Part shown: one piece after another, positions 55,523 through 64,000 of the stretch
Layout: each line of letters opens with the position of its first letter
Position numbering within the stretch: the stretch's first letter is position 1
Assembly: GCA_963839475.1 (NCBI GenBank)
Contig: CAWIVH010000013.1
Location: forward strand, 744,001-808,000
From: CAWIVH01 sp963839475
Lineage (GTDB): Bacteria; Acidobacteriota; UBA6911
Reading direction: 5' to 3'
DNA: 64,000 nucleotides
Translations under genes and position numbers: made by a program
The notes under the pieces: model-generated
Told to the model about the DNA's origin: nothing
Databases searched by the model: none
What the model saw: only the letters and a program-made list of their open reading frames with translations

Positions 55523-58500
55523 TTAGCCCTTGTTTCCGGGGGAGATACGGAATGCGGGTCGGAACACCTCAACGTTCTGATCGATGATCAGGTTGAGCAG
55601 GGAGATGCCTCTCTCGTCCAGCGGAATCATGGCGCTGCCACTTAATAGCACCGACACCTGGCGGGATTGTTCCTCGTCAGCTCGGAGCGGCTTCAGACTC
55701 TGAAGGATGACGGAGCTGCAGGAGCGGAGGCTGGTTCGGAAATAGTGGATCCCTTCCTGTGCCACTGCTTCGATGCGACCCAAAACTTCTTCCACCGGTG
55801 TGCTTGTCATCGGATTGAAGCCGCAAAGGCATCGAGGGGATCTTTGCAGGATTTCCCGGACAGGCAAAGGGCAACGCTGCCGCCGGATCCATCGCGCGAT
55901 CATTCTCACCTTCCGAATATGGCTTTGGTCCGAGTGATGAAGGCGGGAGAGGAGCTCCAGATTGCGCATCGCTACCGGATCGGGCGCAGGTGCCTTTTCC
56001 TCTTCACTTCCGGAGGCCTGGGAACTACTCAGGTGAAACGAGGTGTACCAGTCGATGTATCCCTTTTTAAACTCCTCGAACCTGCTCTCAAATTCCTCCC
56101 GTTCGCCGGGGTCCAGCAGTTTGTCTGGTTCATCCAGTGCTTTGAGCAAAGTGCGGCGCAGGGTTTCTAACCCGGTCAGCGGCACAGGAAAAACTCCCTG
56201 AATATATTCGCGTGCGTGCTCGAAGGCTGGCAGTCCTCGAGCCATGGACGCGAGCCTTCTCATCCTGTCGCGCCAGTTTTGCAGCAGGCCGATATCATCC
56301 CTGAAGTGCCGGCGCAGTTGCGCAATGGCCTCCGGCAGGGGCAAGTCCCCCTGGCTGAAGCGCTGCAGCACCGGTTCGATTCTTTCCATGGTGCCTTCAC
56401 TCAACCGGACTTCATCGCAAAAACGTTCAGTTAGAAGCGATACCGGCATTGGATGCAGTTTGGCGGAAAGCAGGCCCACCTCAGGATCGAGGACAATTCG
56501 AATCCATTCTCGGAGCTTTTCGGAGGCTGCGTTGACATCCAAATGCATCATTTCGTCCGATCCTGCAAGGCGGGACGCCCAGAAGAGCATGTCCTTCTCC
56601 TGGTCTGCCCGAAGCCTCTCCCGGGACTCCTCCTGCAGATGCGGCGATGTTGTATCGATCCCCTCATACATCGGGCCGAGGTGCCTGGCCAAAGCCGTCG
56701 ACAGGCACTCCTTTGCAGCCTCGTCTGCGAATGGGACACAACCATGTCTGCAAATAAGGCTGCCTTGGTTCAAATACAGGGAGGCCATGATTTCCCTTGC
56801 GCTCGCTCTGGCCTCTGGAGAGCCGGTTTCTTTCTGATTCTGGTAATTAACGGATAGCGATCGCAGCAAGCCTCCTTCCTGCGGATCGAGCCGTCGAGGT
56901 TTCCAGATAAATATCTTCGGGCATGATTCGGGCCATCGCCTCATCTTGCTCTCAAGCTCATAAAATCTCTCAAATGGACTCAATATAAGCAGGACCCAAG
57001 GGAATGGCGATCGGTCGAAGGCATCGAGGTCGGAATTTCCCCAAGGCGGATCAATAATGCTTTTAAAATGAACCAGGCCGGGCAACCCCGCTTCGAATCC
57101 AGGAGCCGGAATTATCAGGGATTGCGATTGCGCCGCCGGCGTGGAGCTGGAATCGGCCCGCCAGGAGGCAACCTGGCTGCCCATCCAGTCGAACATCATT
57201 GCTGCGATCGGGATCTGGGAAGCCTCATAAATCGAAAGGTTCGAAGATTGTCTTGCGGCCCTCTGGTCTTCGGGTGCCGTCATTTGGAAATAGTAGCTCC
57301 GTTCGAGCCTCTCACCTTCTCCTCTGAGATGGGGGTAACCCTTGTGCTCCATTTCAAACAGGAGGTCTGCGACCGTCGCATAAGGATTCCAGTTTTCATC
57401 GTGCCTGGCGAGAAGGAGCGCGTTGGCCAGGTGACGAACGTTCGACGGTTGTCCCGGACAGATGCCTGCCAGCGTGACTGCGCCCAGTAAAGCACGCGCA
57501 TCGGACTGTGCCGTTGCGCTCATTTGAGGAATCAGCGTCGCGGAGAGTTCATCATAAATGGCCAGCATCGTTTCCATATCCGGCTGCCCTCGCAAAGCGG
57601 GCAGAACCTGCCGGAACAAATCGGCGATCGTGATCAGCTCTCCAGCCGGGCGGTCAAGGGCTGCTTCTATGGCCTGCCGGCAGAACTCCAGCGGGGAAAA
57701 GGCTCGCAGACGCGTCCTGAGCGCGAACATCGCGTCGAAAGCCGCCGGGTGGATGGGGTACAGTTCAAGGAATCCAGCATCTCTCCGCTCCATCAGGGTC
57801 AGTTTTCTGCGAAAATCCCCGAGCAGTTTTTGTATTTCCGACTTTTGATCGGCGGTCTTACGCGCGATTTTGGAGCCGACGATTTCGGCGATGTTGCTGC
57901 GGCTCAGCCAGACAAAATCGCACTTTCGAGCAAGGCTCTCGAGCGGGGCCTGTGTTCTTTTGAACCGGTCCTGCCGGATATGCTTCTCATCAGCCACCAG
58001 GATAACGAGGATTCCAGCTTCAGCCAGATGCTCGCAAAGGCTTCGATAAGCCTTGACATCCCTTTCAATGGCGTCTTGATTGCTGCCCTCGAATCGAAGC
58101 GAGATACCGTCAATCGCGACAAGCGCCATAGATTGTGCGGCCAATAGTGGAGCTGTCTTCATCAATACAGATGAGTAATCCGAAAGCCGGAGGCCCGGTT
58201 CTGGGGTGCGCTGTGCATCTTTTCCGCACGCCGTGACCAAATCTCCCGCCAAAGAATCAAACAGATTGAGCGTCGGGTCTGCAGGGACACAGATTCTCAG
58301 AGAGTTGATTTTCTGTTTCGGGCGGGACAGCTCAGGCAAAGTTCCTATCAGCCTGCTCCATGAGGGGTCTGAAGGGACCGACAGCATGGATTGCATCTGC
58401 CGCAGAATGCAGGTTTTTCCCACACCGGGGTTGCCGGTGAAGATGAAAACCCCCGGCTGGCGGGCAGGGAAGGCGCTCAAGCGCCCGAAGATCCTGCGAA

Positions 58501-58621
58501 AAACCTCCCGTGTTTCCAGGGTTGGGACAAAGGAAGTGTTGATGGCGGTTTCTGGGGCATGGTCCGGATCTGCAGGATAGAAGCCACTCTGAATCGCAAC
58601 AAGGTCGCAAATACGCAGCAT
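55523..58621 (-). CDS. Large P-loop ATPase of BrxC/PglY-like appearance, orphan
   Basis: 1032 aa, cytoplasmic. Walker A GNPGVGKT is at 63-70 in VFIFTGNPGVGKTCILRQM, and a Walker-B-like ALVAIDG ends at D171. An Arg-rich segment and LYPIHPAAFDAMFALRTRLRAFSPLEFCRQAIEAALDRP (about 310-350) resembles the AAA+ lid of DUF499/DUF6079-type proteins. The rest is mostly helical. Near the C-terminus is RCLCGFNP (931-938), a zinc-knuckle-like motif that recalls the CPHCGF of PglY/BrxC-like ATPases. No methylase, protease, phosphatase or other BREX/Pgl gene is nearby. Alternative: an unrelated AAA+ or STAND-type regulator. Confidence 0.8.
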   Translation of the reverse strand: MLRICDLVAIQSGFYPADPDHAPETAINTSFVPTLETREVFRRIFGRLSAFPARQPGVFIFTGNPGVGKTCILRQMQSMLSVPSDPSWSRLIGTLPELSRPKQKINSLRICVPADPTLNLFDSLAGDLVTACGKDAQRTPEPGLRLSDYSSVLMKTAPLLAAQSMALVAIDGISLRFEGSNQDAIERDVKAYRSLCEHLAEAGILVILVADEKHIRQDRFKRTQAPLESLARKCDFVWLSRSNIAEIVGSKIARKTADQKSEIQKLLGDFRRKLTLMERRDAGFLELYPIHPAAFDAMFALRTRLRAFSPLEFCRQAIEAALDRPAGELITIADLFRQVLPALRGQPDMETMLAIYDELSATLIPQMSATAQSDARALLGAVTLAGICPGQPSNVRHLANALLLARHDENWNPYATVADLLFEMEHKGYPHLRGEGERLERSYYFQMTAPEDQRAARQSSNLSIYEASQIPIAAMMFDWMGSQVASWRADSSSTPAAQSQSLIIPAPGFEAGLPGLVHFKSIIDPPWGNSDLDAFDRSPFPWVLLILSPFERFYELESKMRRWPESCPKIFIWKPRRLDPQEGGLLRSLSVNYQNQKETGSPEARASAREIMASLYLNQGSLICRHGCVPFADEAAKECLSTALARHLGPMYEGIDTTSPHLQEESRERLRADQEKDMLFWASRLAGSDEMMHLDVNAASEKLREWIRIVLDPEVGLLSAKLHPMPVSLLTERFCDEVRLSEGTMERIEPVLQRFSQGDLPLPEAIAQLRRHFRDDIGLLQNWRDRMRRLASMARGLPAFEHAREYIQGVFPVPLTGLETLRRTLLKALDEPDKLLDPGEREEFESRFEEFKKGYIDWYTSFHLSSSQASGSEEEKAPAPDPVAMRNLELLSRLHHSDQSHIRKVRMIARWIRRQRCPLPVREILQRSPRCLCGFNPMTSTPVEEVLGRIEAVAQEGIHYFRTSLRSCSSVILQSLKPLRADEEQSRQVSVLLSGSAMIPLDERGISLLNLIIDQNVEVFRPAFRISPGNKG

Positions 58622-58683
58622 AGATAGAGCCCGCCACAGGGTACAGGTTCATTTTACTCCGGGTCCCCGGAAGAAAGGTACAG

Positions 58684-61122
58684 CTAGCCGCCGGATTTCT
58701 TTTTAGTATCCACAGGCGATGGCCTGACCTCGGGCGGCGCGCTGGTATCGCGGTTGGGAGTCGAATAAATGCTCGAAGGGCCGCCACTGAGCATCTGTTC
58801 GTAACTGTTGCCGACGCAGTGAACCGCCGGCTGTGTGTCTTTGATGAAAAACTCTTCCTGGCGCTCCAGGCAGCGCTCCGTGGCCAATTGACCGGTTGTC
58901 GGATCGATTTCCACTTTGACCACATTTTCCGGAACGGAGAAACCCTCTCCTCTCAAGGGAAGCCGGGTGGCTGCCCGTTTCATGAAATCAGTCCAAATAG
59001 GCAAGGCTGCCTGCGAACCCGACAGGTTGAGTTCGCGATTGTCGTCAAACCCAACCCAGACGATACACAAAAGGTCAGGGGTGTAACCGGCAAACCAACC
59101 ATCCCGGGAGGTGCCGGTTTTGCCTGCAGCTGGCAAGGTGAATCCCCGTGCGCGCGCGCCGGCTCCGGTCCCGCTATTGATAACCGATTCGAGCAGCGAT
59201 GTGACCATAAAAGCCAATTGAGGCGTAAGCACCTGTTCCGATTTGGCCTCCGATTGGTAAGCATTGCTGTGGTCGGCCCCCACGATGGAGTGGATCGGGC
59301 TCAGATCGGTGAGCAGGCCCCCGTTGGCAAACGCCGTATAAGCCCGGACCATCTCGAGCGGTGTAACCTCAAAGGCACCGATGGCCATGGCTGGATACGC
59401 CTTTATCTGGGCATTCAACTTCAACCTCGTGGCCAGGCTGACCACTTTGTCGTACCCCACCATCTCGGCAAATTTGATGGTCGCAATATTTAGCGACTTG
59501 GTTATGGCCTGCCGCATGGTTACCTGCCCGAAATATTCGTCTTTAAAATTCCTGGGTTCGTAAACCAGATCCTCGAAATTGAACTGGGTCGGTTCGTCCA
59601 ATACGGTGGACACCGCAGTGAGCGGGGTTGAGCTGTAAAAAGCGGTTTCAAGAGCTGCGGCATAAACAAATGGCTTGAAAATGCTGCCGGGCTGCCTCTT
59701 GGCCTGAGTGATGCGATTGAATTGACTGACGCCATAGTTCCTGCCGCCAATCATGGCCAACACCTGACCTGTCTTCGGGTCAACGGCGATCAGGCTTGCT
59801 TGGACGGTGCCGGGAGCCAGGCCATATTTGGGCTTGGCAAAATAGGCGTCGAGCGACACCATCCCCTCGCGTACCGATTCGAATGCTGCCTGCTGCAGCT
59901 CTTCGTTGAGGGAGGTGTAAACCTTGTATTTGGCACGAGCCAGATCCACGTCTCCCAACTTTTCGATCAACTGATCCTGAACATAGTCGACAAAATAAGG
60001 AGCGTCGGAATAATTCATAATGGAGGTCGGTTTGACCTCCAGGGGCTTGGCTTTCGCGGCGTCGCGTTCTTTGGGGCTGATCATTTCGTACTCGGCCATG
60101 AGATCGAGGACAAGGTCGCGCCGCTGGTTGGCTCGGTCAGGGTATCGCAAGGGCGTTAGGCGGTTCGGGGCAGTGATGATCCCCGCAATCATGGCAGACT
60201 CACCGAGGGTGAGATCCTTCACATTCTTGTCAAAAAAGGCTTCTGCGGCTTCTCCGATTCCAACGATGCCAAAGGAGCCCCTCTGCCCCAAATAGACTTC
60301 ATTGCAATAAAGTTCGAATATCTGTTCCTTGGAAAGCCGCTTTTCAAGCAGGATCGACATGTAAGCATCTGTCAGTTTCCGCTTCCACGTCTTTTCCGGC
60401 GTCAGGAAATAGTTTTTGACAAATTGCTGGGTGAGTGTGCTTGCGCCCTGAGCCCGGTCGCCTTTGCGGATGTCCACGATCAAGGCACCGATGATCCGGA
60501 AGGGATCGATGCCGCCATGGCTGAAAAACCGACGGTCTTCAGAGGCCAGAATTGCGTTGATGACAACCTGTGGCAGTTCCTTGTAGGAAACGAATCGGCG
60601 CTTTTCCCGCGACTTGGTTATCGCGTTGCTCAATAACTCAGGCTTGAGGGAAAAACTCGGCATTTCGGCGCGCCGGGCCGGATCCATGATTGAACGGATC
60701 GCGTCCCTCGACCATGATATGGTTACGGACTTGCCGGAATCGAAAGGGAGGGAGTTTTCGTTATAAATTATCACCTGGCCCTTTTTATCCACCTGGTAGG
60801 TGGATGCTGGCGCCCTTCCCGCTTCATCCTTCTCCACATACCCCAACCGGCGAACTTTCGCTATAAGCTCCTGGCGCGGCAACTTTTTGCCTGGGAATAC
60901 GACAAAGGGAGCGGCATAAATCTCGGTTTCCGAAATCGTCCCCTTTTTGCCGAGCTTCTCTTCGATCAGACCGTTAAAAATGTAGAAATACCGGATCAGG
61001 AAACCACCAACCACGATCACCGGCACCAGGAATATAATTACGAGGATCTTGAGCAGCCGATGCTTTTTGGCTAAATTAGGCAGAGACTTGGAATGTCGAC
61101 GCGCAGGTTTTTTATCAGGCAT
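58684..61122 (-). CDS. Class A penicillin-binding protein (bifunctional transglycosylase/transpeptidase)
   Basis: 812 aa. One N-terminal membrane helix (about 25-48), a domain of about 60-160 that may be UB2H-like, then the GT51 transglycosylase domain with E195 (EDRRFFSHGG) and GASTLTQQFVKN (226-237), and the transpeptidase domain with S480xxK483 (PGSIFKP), SLN at 543-545 and KTG at 668-670. All catalytic motifs are intact. It polymerises and cross-links peptidoglycan in the periplasm. Of PBP1a/1b the N-terminal UB2H-like region suggests the 1b type. A Lys/Pro-rich C-terminal tail is disordered. Confidence 0.94.
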   Translation of the reverse strand: MPDKKPARRHSKSLPNLAKKHRLLKILVIIFLVPVIVVGGFLIRYFYIFNGLIEEKLGKKGTISETEIYAAPFVVFPGKKLPRQELIAKVRRLGYVEKDEAGRAPASTYQVDKKGQVIIYNENSLPFDSGKSVTISWSRDAIRSIMDPARRAEMPSFSLKPELLSNAITKSREKRRFVSYKELPQVVINAILASEDRRFFSHGGIDPFRIIGALIVDIRKGDRAQGASTLTQQFVKNYFLTPEKTWKRKLTDAYMSILLEKRLSKEQIFELYCNEVYLGQRGSFGIVGIGEAAEAFFDKNVKDLTLGESAMIAGIITAPNRLTPLRYPDRANQRRDLVLDLMAEYEMISPKERDAAKAKPLEVKPTSIMNYSDAPYFVDYVQDQLIEKLGDVDLARAKYKVYTSLNEELQQAAFESVREGMVSLDAYFAKPKYGLAPGTVQASLIAVDPKTGQVLAMIGGRNYGVSQFNRITQAKRQPGSIFKPFVYAAALETAFYSSTPLTAVSTVLDEPTQFNFEDLVYEPRNFKDEYFGQVTMRQAITKSLNIATIKFAEMVGYDKVVSLATRLKLNAQIKAYPAMAIGAFEVTPLEMVRAYTAFANGGLLTDLSPIHSIVGADHSNAYQSEAKSEQVLTPQLAFMVTSLLESVINSGTGAGARARGFTLPAAGKTGTSRDGWFAGYTPDLLCIVWVGFDDNRELNLSGSQAALPIWTDFMKRAATRLPLRGEGFSVPENVVKVEIDPTTGQLATERCLERQEEFFIKDTQPAVHCVGNSYEQMLSGGPSSIYSTPNRDTSAPPEVRPSPVDTKKKSGG

Positions 61123-61318
61123 AAATAAACTGAAATTGTAGCAAAACGACGGTTGTTAGGCGAGCGATAGAACGGCTCTCGAATTCCAGGCAGAGAATAT
61201 GGCTCAAATCGGTGGCCGGCTCTTGATCTCTGGATTCGCCATCACGCTCGGTAGCTTAGATCGTTTTGCATCCATCCGGAGTTGGCTGGTCTCGGACACT
61301 CCAAATACAGGATCATTT

Positions 61319-62086
61319 ATGAAGCATTCACGATGTTTTTTGGCCTTAGGCTGTTTACTTTTTATGACCATTTCCGCCCCTGCCCAGGATGAAGAAAGGA
61401 TCAAAAAGCTGTTTCAGGATGCCATCAAAGCGCTGGGGGGCGAGGCTTTCACCAATGTCACGGATATGGTTTCCGAGGGCAACTACTTTGGGTTCAACCG
61501 GGAAGGCGACCAGAGCGGATTGATTAAATACAACGATTACACAAAGTTGCCGGACAAGAGCCGTTTCGAGCTTGGCAACAAGAAAAAAATGCGCGACATC
61601 ACCGTTTTTAACTTGGAGAAAAATGAGGGGTGGATCCAGGAAGGGCAAAAAGAAACACGGGCGGCCACCCCTGATGAGATGAAGGATTTCAGAAACTCGG
61701 TCAAACATAGCCTGGACACGATTTTCCGCTTTCGCTACAAGGATCCGGCAAACAAGCTTTTTTACCTCGGGCCCGGCGATGGAGACGAAGTCCGGTTCGA
61801 ACTGGTCAAGATTTTGGATCCGGAAAATGATGAAGTCACCATTTATTTCGATCGCGGCAGCAAACTTCCTGCCAAAATCGAATCGCGAACGATTAACAAG
61901 CGAGGAATCAGGGTGAGGGAGGTCCAGGAGTTCAGCCAATGGCACGTGGTCCAGGGAGTCAACACGCCGCTCCGAGTCGATGTATACGCTAACGGCGTCA
62001 AAGCCTCCGCGCAGTACGCGGTAAAGATTACGTTCAATAATTCTTTACCGGACAGTTTCTTCTCCAAACCTGAGCCCCAAAAATAG
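61319..62086 (+). CDS. Secreted protein resembling outer-membrane lipoprotein-sorting (LolA/LolB-like) proteins
   Basis: 255 aa from ATG 61319, chosen for AGGA 61309-61312 and the signal peptide ending at APAQ. The mature part starts with EERIKKLFQDAIKALGGEAFTNVTDMVSEGNYFGFNREGDQSGLIKYNDY and contains LPDKSRFELGNK and VREVQEFSQWHVVQGVNTPLRVDVYANG. This is the style of secreted beta-rich proteins annotated as outer-membrane lipoprotein-sorting proteins in Acidobacteriota; a true LolA role is unproven. It is divergent from the PBP gene. Confidence 0.75.
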   Translation: MKHSRCFLALGCLLFMTISAPAQDEERIKKLFQDAIKALGGEAFTNVTDMVSEGNYFGFNREGDQSGLIKYNDYTKLPDKSRFELGNKKKMRDITVFNLEKNEGWIQEGQKETRAATPDEMKDFRNSVKHSLDTIFRFRYKDPANKLFYLGPGDGDEVRFELVKILDPENDEVTIYFDRGSKLPAKIESRTINKRGIRVREVQEFSQWHVVQGVNTPLRVDVYANGVKASAQYAVKITFNNSLPDSFFSKPEPQK

Positions 62087-62172
62087 GGAGGACACCTCCA
62101 CACCCCCGCCGGTGGTCTTCCACCGCAATGGATCGATATTTTCAATTTGAGGGCGAGGCCCCGGAGATAGGC

Positions 62173-62793
62173 ATGGAATATTTTGATATATCCCAACCAA
62201 TCCGCGAGGGATTACACGTCTGGCCCGGCGATCAGCCATTCCGATGCACTCGGAAAATGCAGATCAGCCTGGGCGACCCATGCAATGTCAGCTCGGTCAC
62301 GATGAGCCTTCACACCGGCACTCATGTGGATGCCCCGTATCATTTCCTGGAGGAAGGGGCGGATATCTCGAGCATTGCGATACGGCATTACATGGGGCCC
62401 GCCAAAGTCTTAGAAATTGCGGGCCGGCCCTTTATTACTGAGTCGGATCTTCGAATGTTCGATCTCGCGGGAGTCCAAAGAATTCTTTTCCACTCTCGTC
62501 CTCCCGGATTGCCGGAGAGCCCGATCGGAGCCGGATTCACCTGGTTGCGCGAGGATGGCGCGGAATACCTGGCGAGCCTCGGCCTCTTCCTCGTGGGTAC
62601 TGATTCACCCTCTATCGATGCTTTCGAGAGCGAGAACATGCGCTCGCACAAAATCCTGCTATCGCACGGAGTAGCCATTCTAGAGGGAATAAGGCTGGAT
62701 CATGTCCCGCCGGGAGATTATGAGCTGATCTGTCTGCCGCTCAAGTTTTCCGGATTGGATGGTTCACCGGTGCGCGCGGTTCTCCGCCGTTAA
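62173..62793 (+). CDS. Cyclase-family metal hydrolase, kynurenine formamidase-like
   Basis: 206 aa from ATG 62173 (GGAG 62161-62164); ATG 62128 is possible. The pattern is EYFDISQPIREGLHVWPGDQPF, MSLHTGTHVDAPYHF (zinc-binding HxGTHxDAPxHF) and FLVGTDSPSIDAFESENMRSHKILL, as in KynB arylformamidase. It hydrolyses N-formylkynurenine to kynurenine in that family; no tryptophan-degrading genes are nearby, so other cyclase substrates remain possible. Its end overlaps lpxC on the other strand by 4 bases. Confidence 0.85.
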   Translation: MEYFDISQPIREGLHVWPGDQPFRCTRKMQISLGDPCNVSSVTMSLHTGTHVDAPYHFLEEGADISSIAIRHYMGPAKVLEIAGRPFITESDLRMFDLAGVQRILFHSRPPGLPESPIGAGFTWLREDGAEYLASLGLFLVGTDSPSIDAFESENMRSHKILLSHGVAILEGIRLDHVPPGDYELICLPLKFSGLDGSPVRAVLRR

Positions 62794-63656
62794 TTTCCCA
62801 AGGTCTCCGCGGTACATACTCTACAGCGGTCTTTAAGGCGTGCTATCTTGTCCGCCAGCGCTGTATGCATGGCATGCCCCGCTTTTTCAGCACGCAGATG
62901 ACCGATGATGGGATAACCCGCAAGCGAAATATCGCCCAGCAGGTCCAGGAGCTTGTGGCGGACAAACTCATCCGGGTAGCGCAGGTGATTGTTGATGATG
63001 CCGGAATGATCCAGAACGACGGCGTTTTCCAGCGAACCGCCCCGGATCAATCCGCTGCGTTTCAGGTACTCCACGTCTGCGATAAACCCAAAAGTGCGCG
63101 CAGGCCCGATTTCCTTCTCATAGCACTCCGGCGTCAGCTCAAAATGTATTTCCTGGCGGCCGATTGCCTTGTGTTCAAATTCGATGATATAGGTCGCCTT
63201 CGGAACCCGGTCAGGATAAACACCGGCGAACTTTTCGCCATCCCGGACCTCGATCGGTTCGTCAATGACGATATATTTGCGCGCTTCGCCTTGCTCATCG
63301 ATTCCCACACGTTTGATCTCTTCGAGAAAGCGCCTGCCGCTGCCGTCCATAATCGGCACTTCCATCGAGTCGAGGTCAATGTATAAGTTATCGACTCCGA
63401 GGCCGTAAAGTGCTGAGAGCAGGTGCTCCACCGTCGAAATCATGACCCCTTTCTTCATCAGGGTTGTGGCGTAGCTGACCCTGGCAACATTCGTCCTCGT
63501 GGCTTCAATCGTGAAGTTTTTGAGGTCCGTCCGGCGAAAAAGGATACCTGTATTCTCAGGAGCGGGCACTAAACTCAAATGAACTGCATACCCGGTATGA
63601 AGGCCGATTCCTTCCAGAGCCAGGCTGCTTTTCAGCGTTCTTTGGTACTTCAGCAT
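62790..63656 (-). CDS. lpxC: UDP-3-O-acyl-N-acetylglucosamine deacetylase
   Basis: 288 aa. Catalyses the first committed step of lipid A synthesis in the cytoplasm. The zinc ligands are H78 (STVEHLLSAL), H234 and D238 (RHKLLDLLGD), and H261 in AGHAMHTAL matches the catalytic His265 of E. coli. The start motif is QRTLKSSLALEGIGLHTG. All essential residues are present, so the cell has a lipopolysaccharide outer membrane. The start ATG 63656 lies about 110 bases before an AT-rich repeat region. Confidence 0.96.
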   Translation of the reverse strand: MLKYQRTLKSSLALEGIGLHTGYAVHLSLVPAPENTGILFRRTDLKNFTIEATRTNVARVSYATTLMKKGVMISTVEHLLSALYGLGVDNLYIDLDSMEVPIMDGSGRRFLEEIKRVGIDEQGEARKYIVIDEPIEVRDGEKFAGVYPDRVPKATYIIEFEHKAIGRQEIHFELTPECYEKEIGPARTFGFIADVEYLKRSGLIRGGSLENAVVLDHSGIINNHLRYPDEFVRHKLLDLLGDISLAGYPIIGHLRAEKAGHAMHTALADKIARLKDRCRVCTAETLGN

Positions 63657-64000
63657 GATCCCTTCCGATCCTGAGTTTTGCCTGCGTCATTGATGCCACG
63701 ATGAGACGTTGAGATGTCCAAAAGAAGGGTATTCTGCAAATTCAGGGCCACAGCTCCAACTATGACTGATTATTCATTTAAATAAAACATAATGAATAGT
63801 TTAATTCATTTTTCTGAGAAGTTATTACCAAGGGAATCCGGGGATCTGTAGTCAAAGTGACACGCTCATGCCTGTAATTGGAGATCGTATCCACGCGGGC
63901 GGGCACGATGGCTGGTTTCGCACTCATAGGAGTATGGAACTCGAATTTAAATAAGGGATTGCGCGGGAGAGGGCGCATATGGTAGACATACAGTAGTTTT
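63657..64000. other. AT-rich upstream region of lpxC, no gene seen
   Basis: 344 bases at the window end. A frame at 63778-63978 (minus) has no protein features and is rejected. An AT-rich block (63765-63815) has the perfect 8-bp inverted repeat TATTCATT (63771-63778) / AATGAATA (63791-63798), with a third copy of ATTCATT at 63804-63810. It could be the lpxC promoter/operator region. Confidence 0.45.

Noticed and set aside
63778..63978. 66-codon minus frame at the window end
   Set aside because: Lies in AT-rich upstream DNA with no ribosome-binding site or protein pattern.
1..64000. tRNA, rRNA, CRISPR, IS or prophage
   Set aside because: Intergenic stretches were read for cloverleaf, repeat-spacer or transposase signs and none was seen. 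A covariance search could still find a small RNA.

Overview
The window looks like chromosomal DNA of a Gram-negative, diderm bacterium. It carries lpxC (lipid A), mpl (muropeptide recycling) and a bifunctional class A penicillin-binding protein. Most genes are GC-rich. The mix of a VWFA-related protein of the type abundant in Acidobacteriota, several Tat-exported carbohydrate enzymes, a C-terminal S9 prolyl oligopeptidase, DUF4159/DUF4175 proteins and a Spinster-type MFS transporter points to Acidobacteriota or a near relative. This is an inference from gene content; no rRNA or other marker is present. I found no tRNA, rRNA, CRISPR array, insertion sequence or prophage.

Layout. 1-11.4 kb: mostly unlinked metabolic genes: a Tat-exported glycosidase-like protein, an alpha-L-fucosidase, a prolyl oligopeptidase lipoprotein, an AT-rich GT-C/TPR membrane protein that differs in base composition from its surroundings, a Tat-exported aldo/keto reductase and an aminotransferase. 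11.5-15.6 kb: cyclophilin, GT39-like membrane glycosyltransferase, AGCS symporter and TetR regulator on the plus strand. 15.8-25 kb: an SSS symporter, a parvulin-type foldase, an SDR, a frameshifted DUF4832 gene, and an mpl - VWA - ECF sigma series on the minus strand. 25.3-34.9 kb: a long minus-strand series that reads tldD - tldE - FxLYD-like protein - HEAT/cyclophilin lipoprotein - NfeD-like - flotillin - Spinster-like MFS - PlsC acyltransferase. 35.0-36.4 kb: a divergent M16 peptidase homologue without zinc ligands.

36.5-51.9 kb is the most striking region: nine plus-strand genes, mostly overlapping or separated by a few bases, preceded by a good extended -10 promoter. Order: DUF4159 - VWA/GATase-like membrane protein - caspase/C13-like protein lacking the usual cysteine - TPR protein with a gluzincin (HExxH...E) domain - second DUF4159 - MoxR AAA ATPase - DUF58 - BatA/VWA membrane protein - giant DUF4175 protein. 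It is a Bat/MoxR-type envelope system enlarged with protease-like modules. Its function is unknown.

52-64 kb: a DegT-type aminotransferase and a NodU/CmcH-type carbamoyltransferase (probable glycan or natural-product tailoring), a large orphan P-loop ATPase that resembles BREX/Pgl-type BrxC/PglY ATPases without any partner, the class A PBP, a secreted protein, a kynurenine-formamidase-like cyclase and lpxC. Several unexplained inverted repeats lie in the intergenic DNA (2.9, 15.6-15.8, 22.3-22.4, 52.0 and 63.8 kb).
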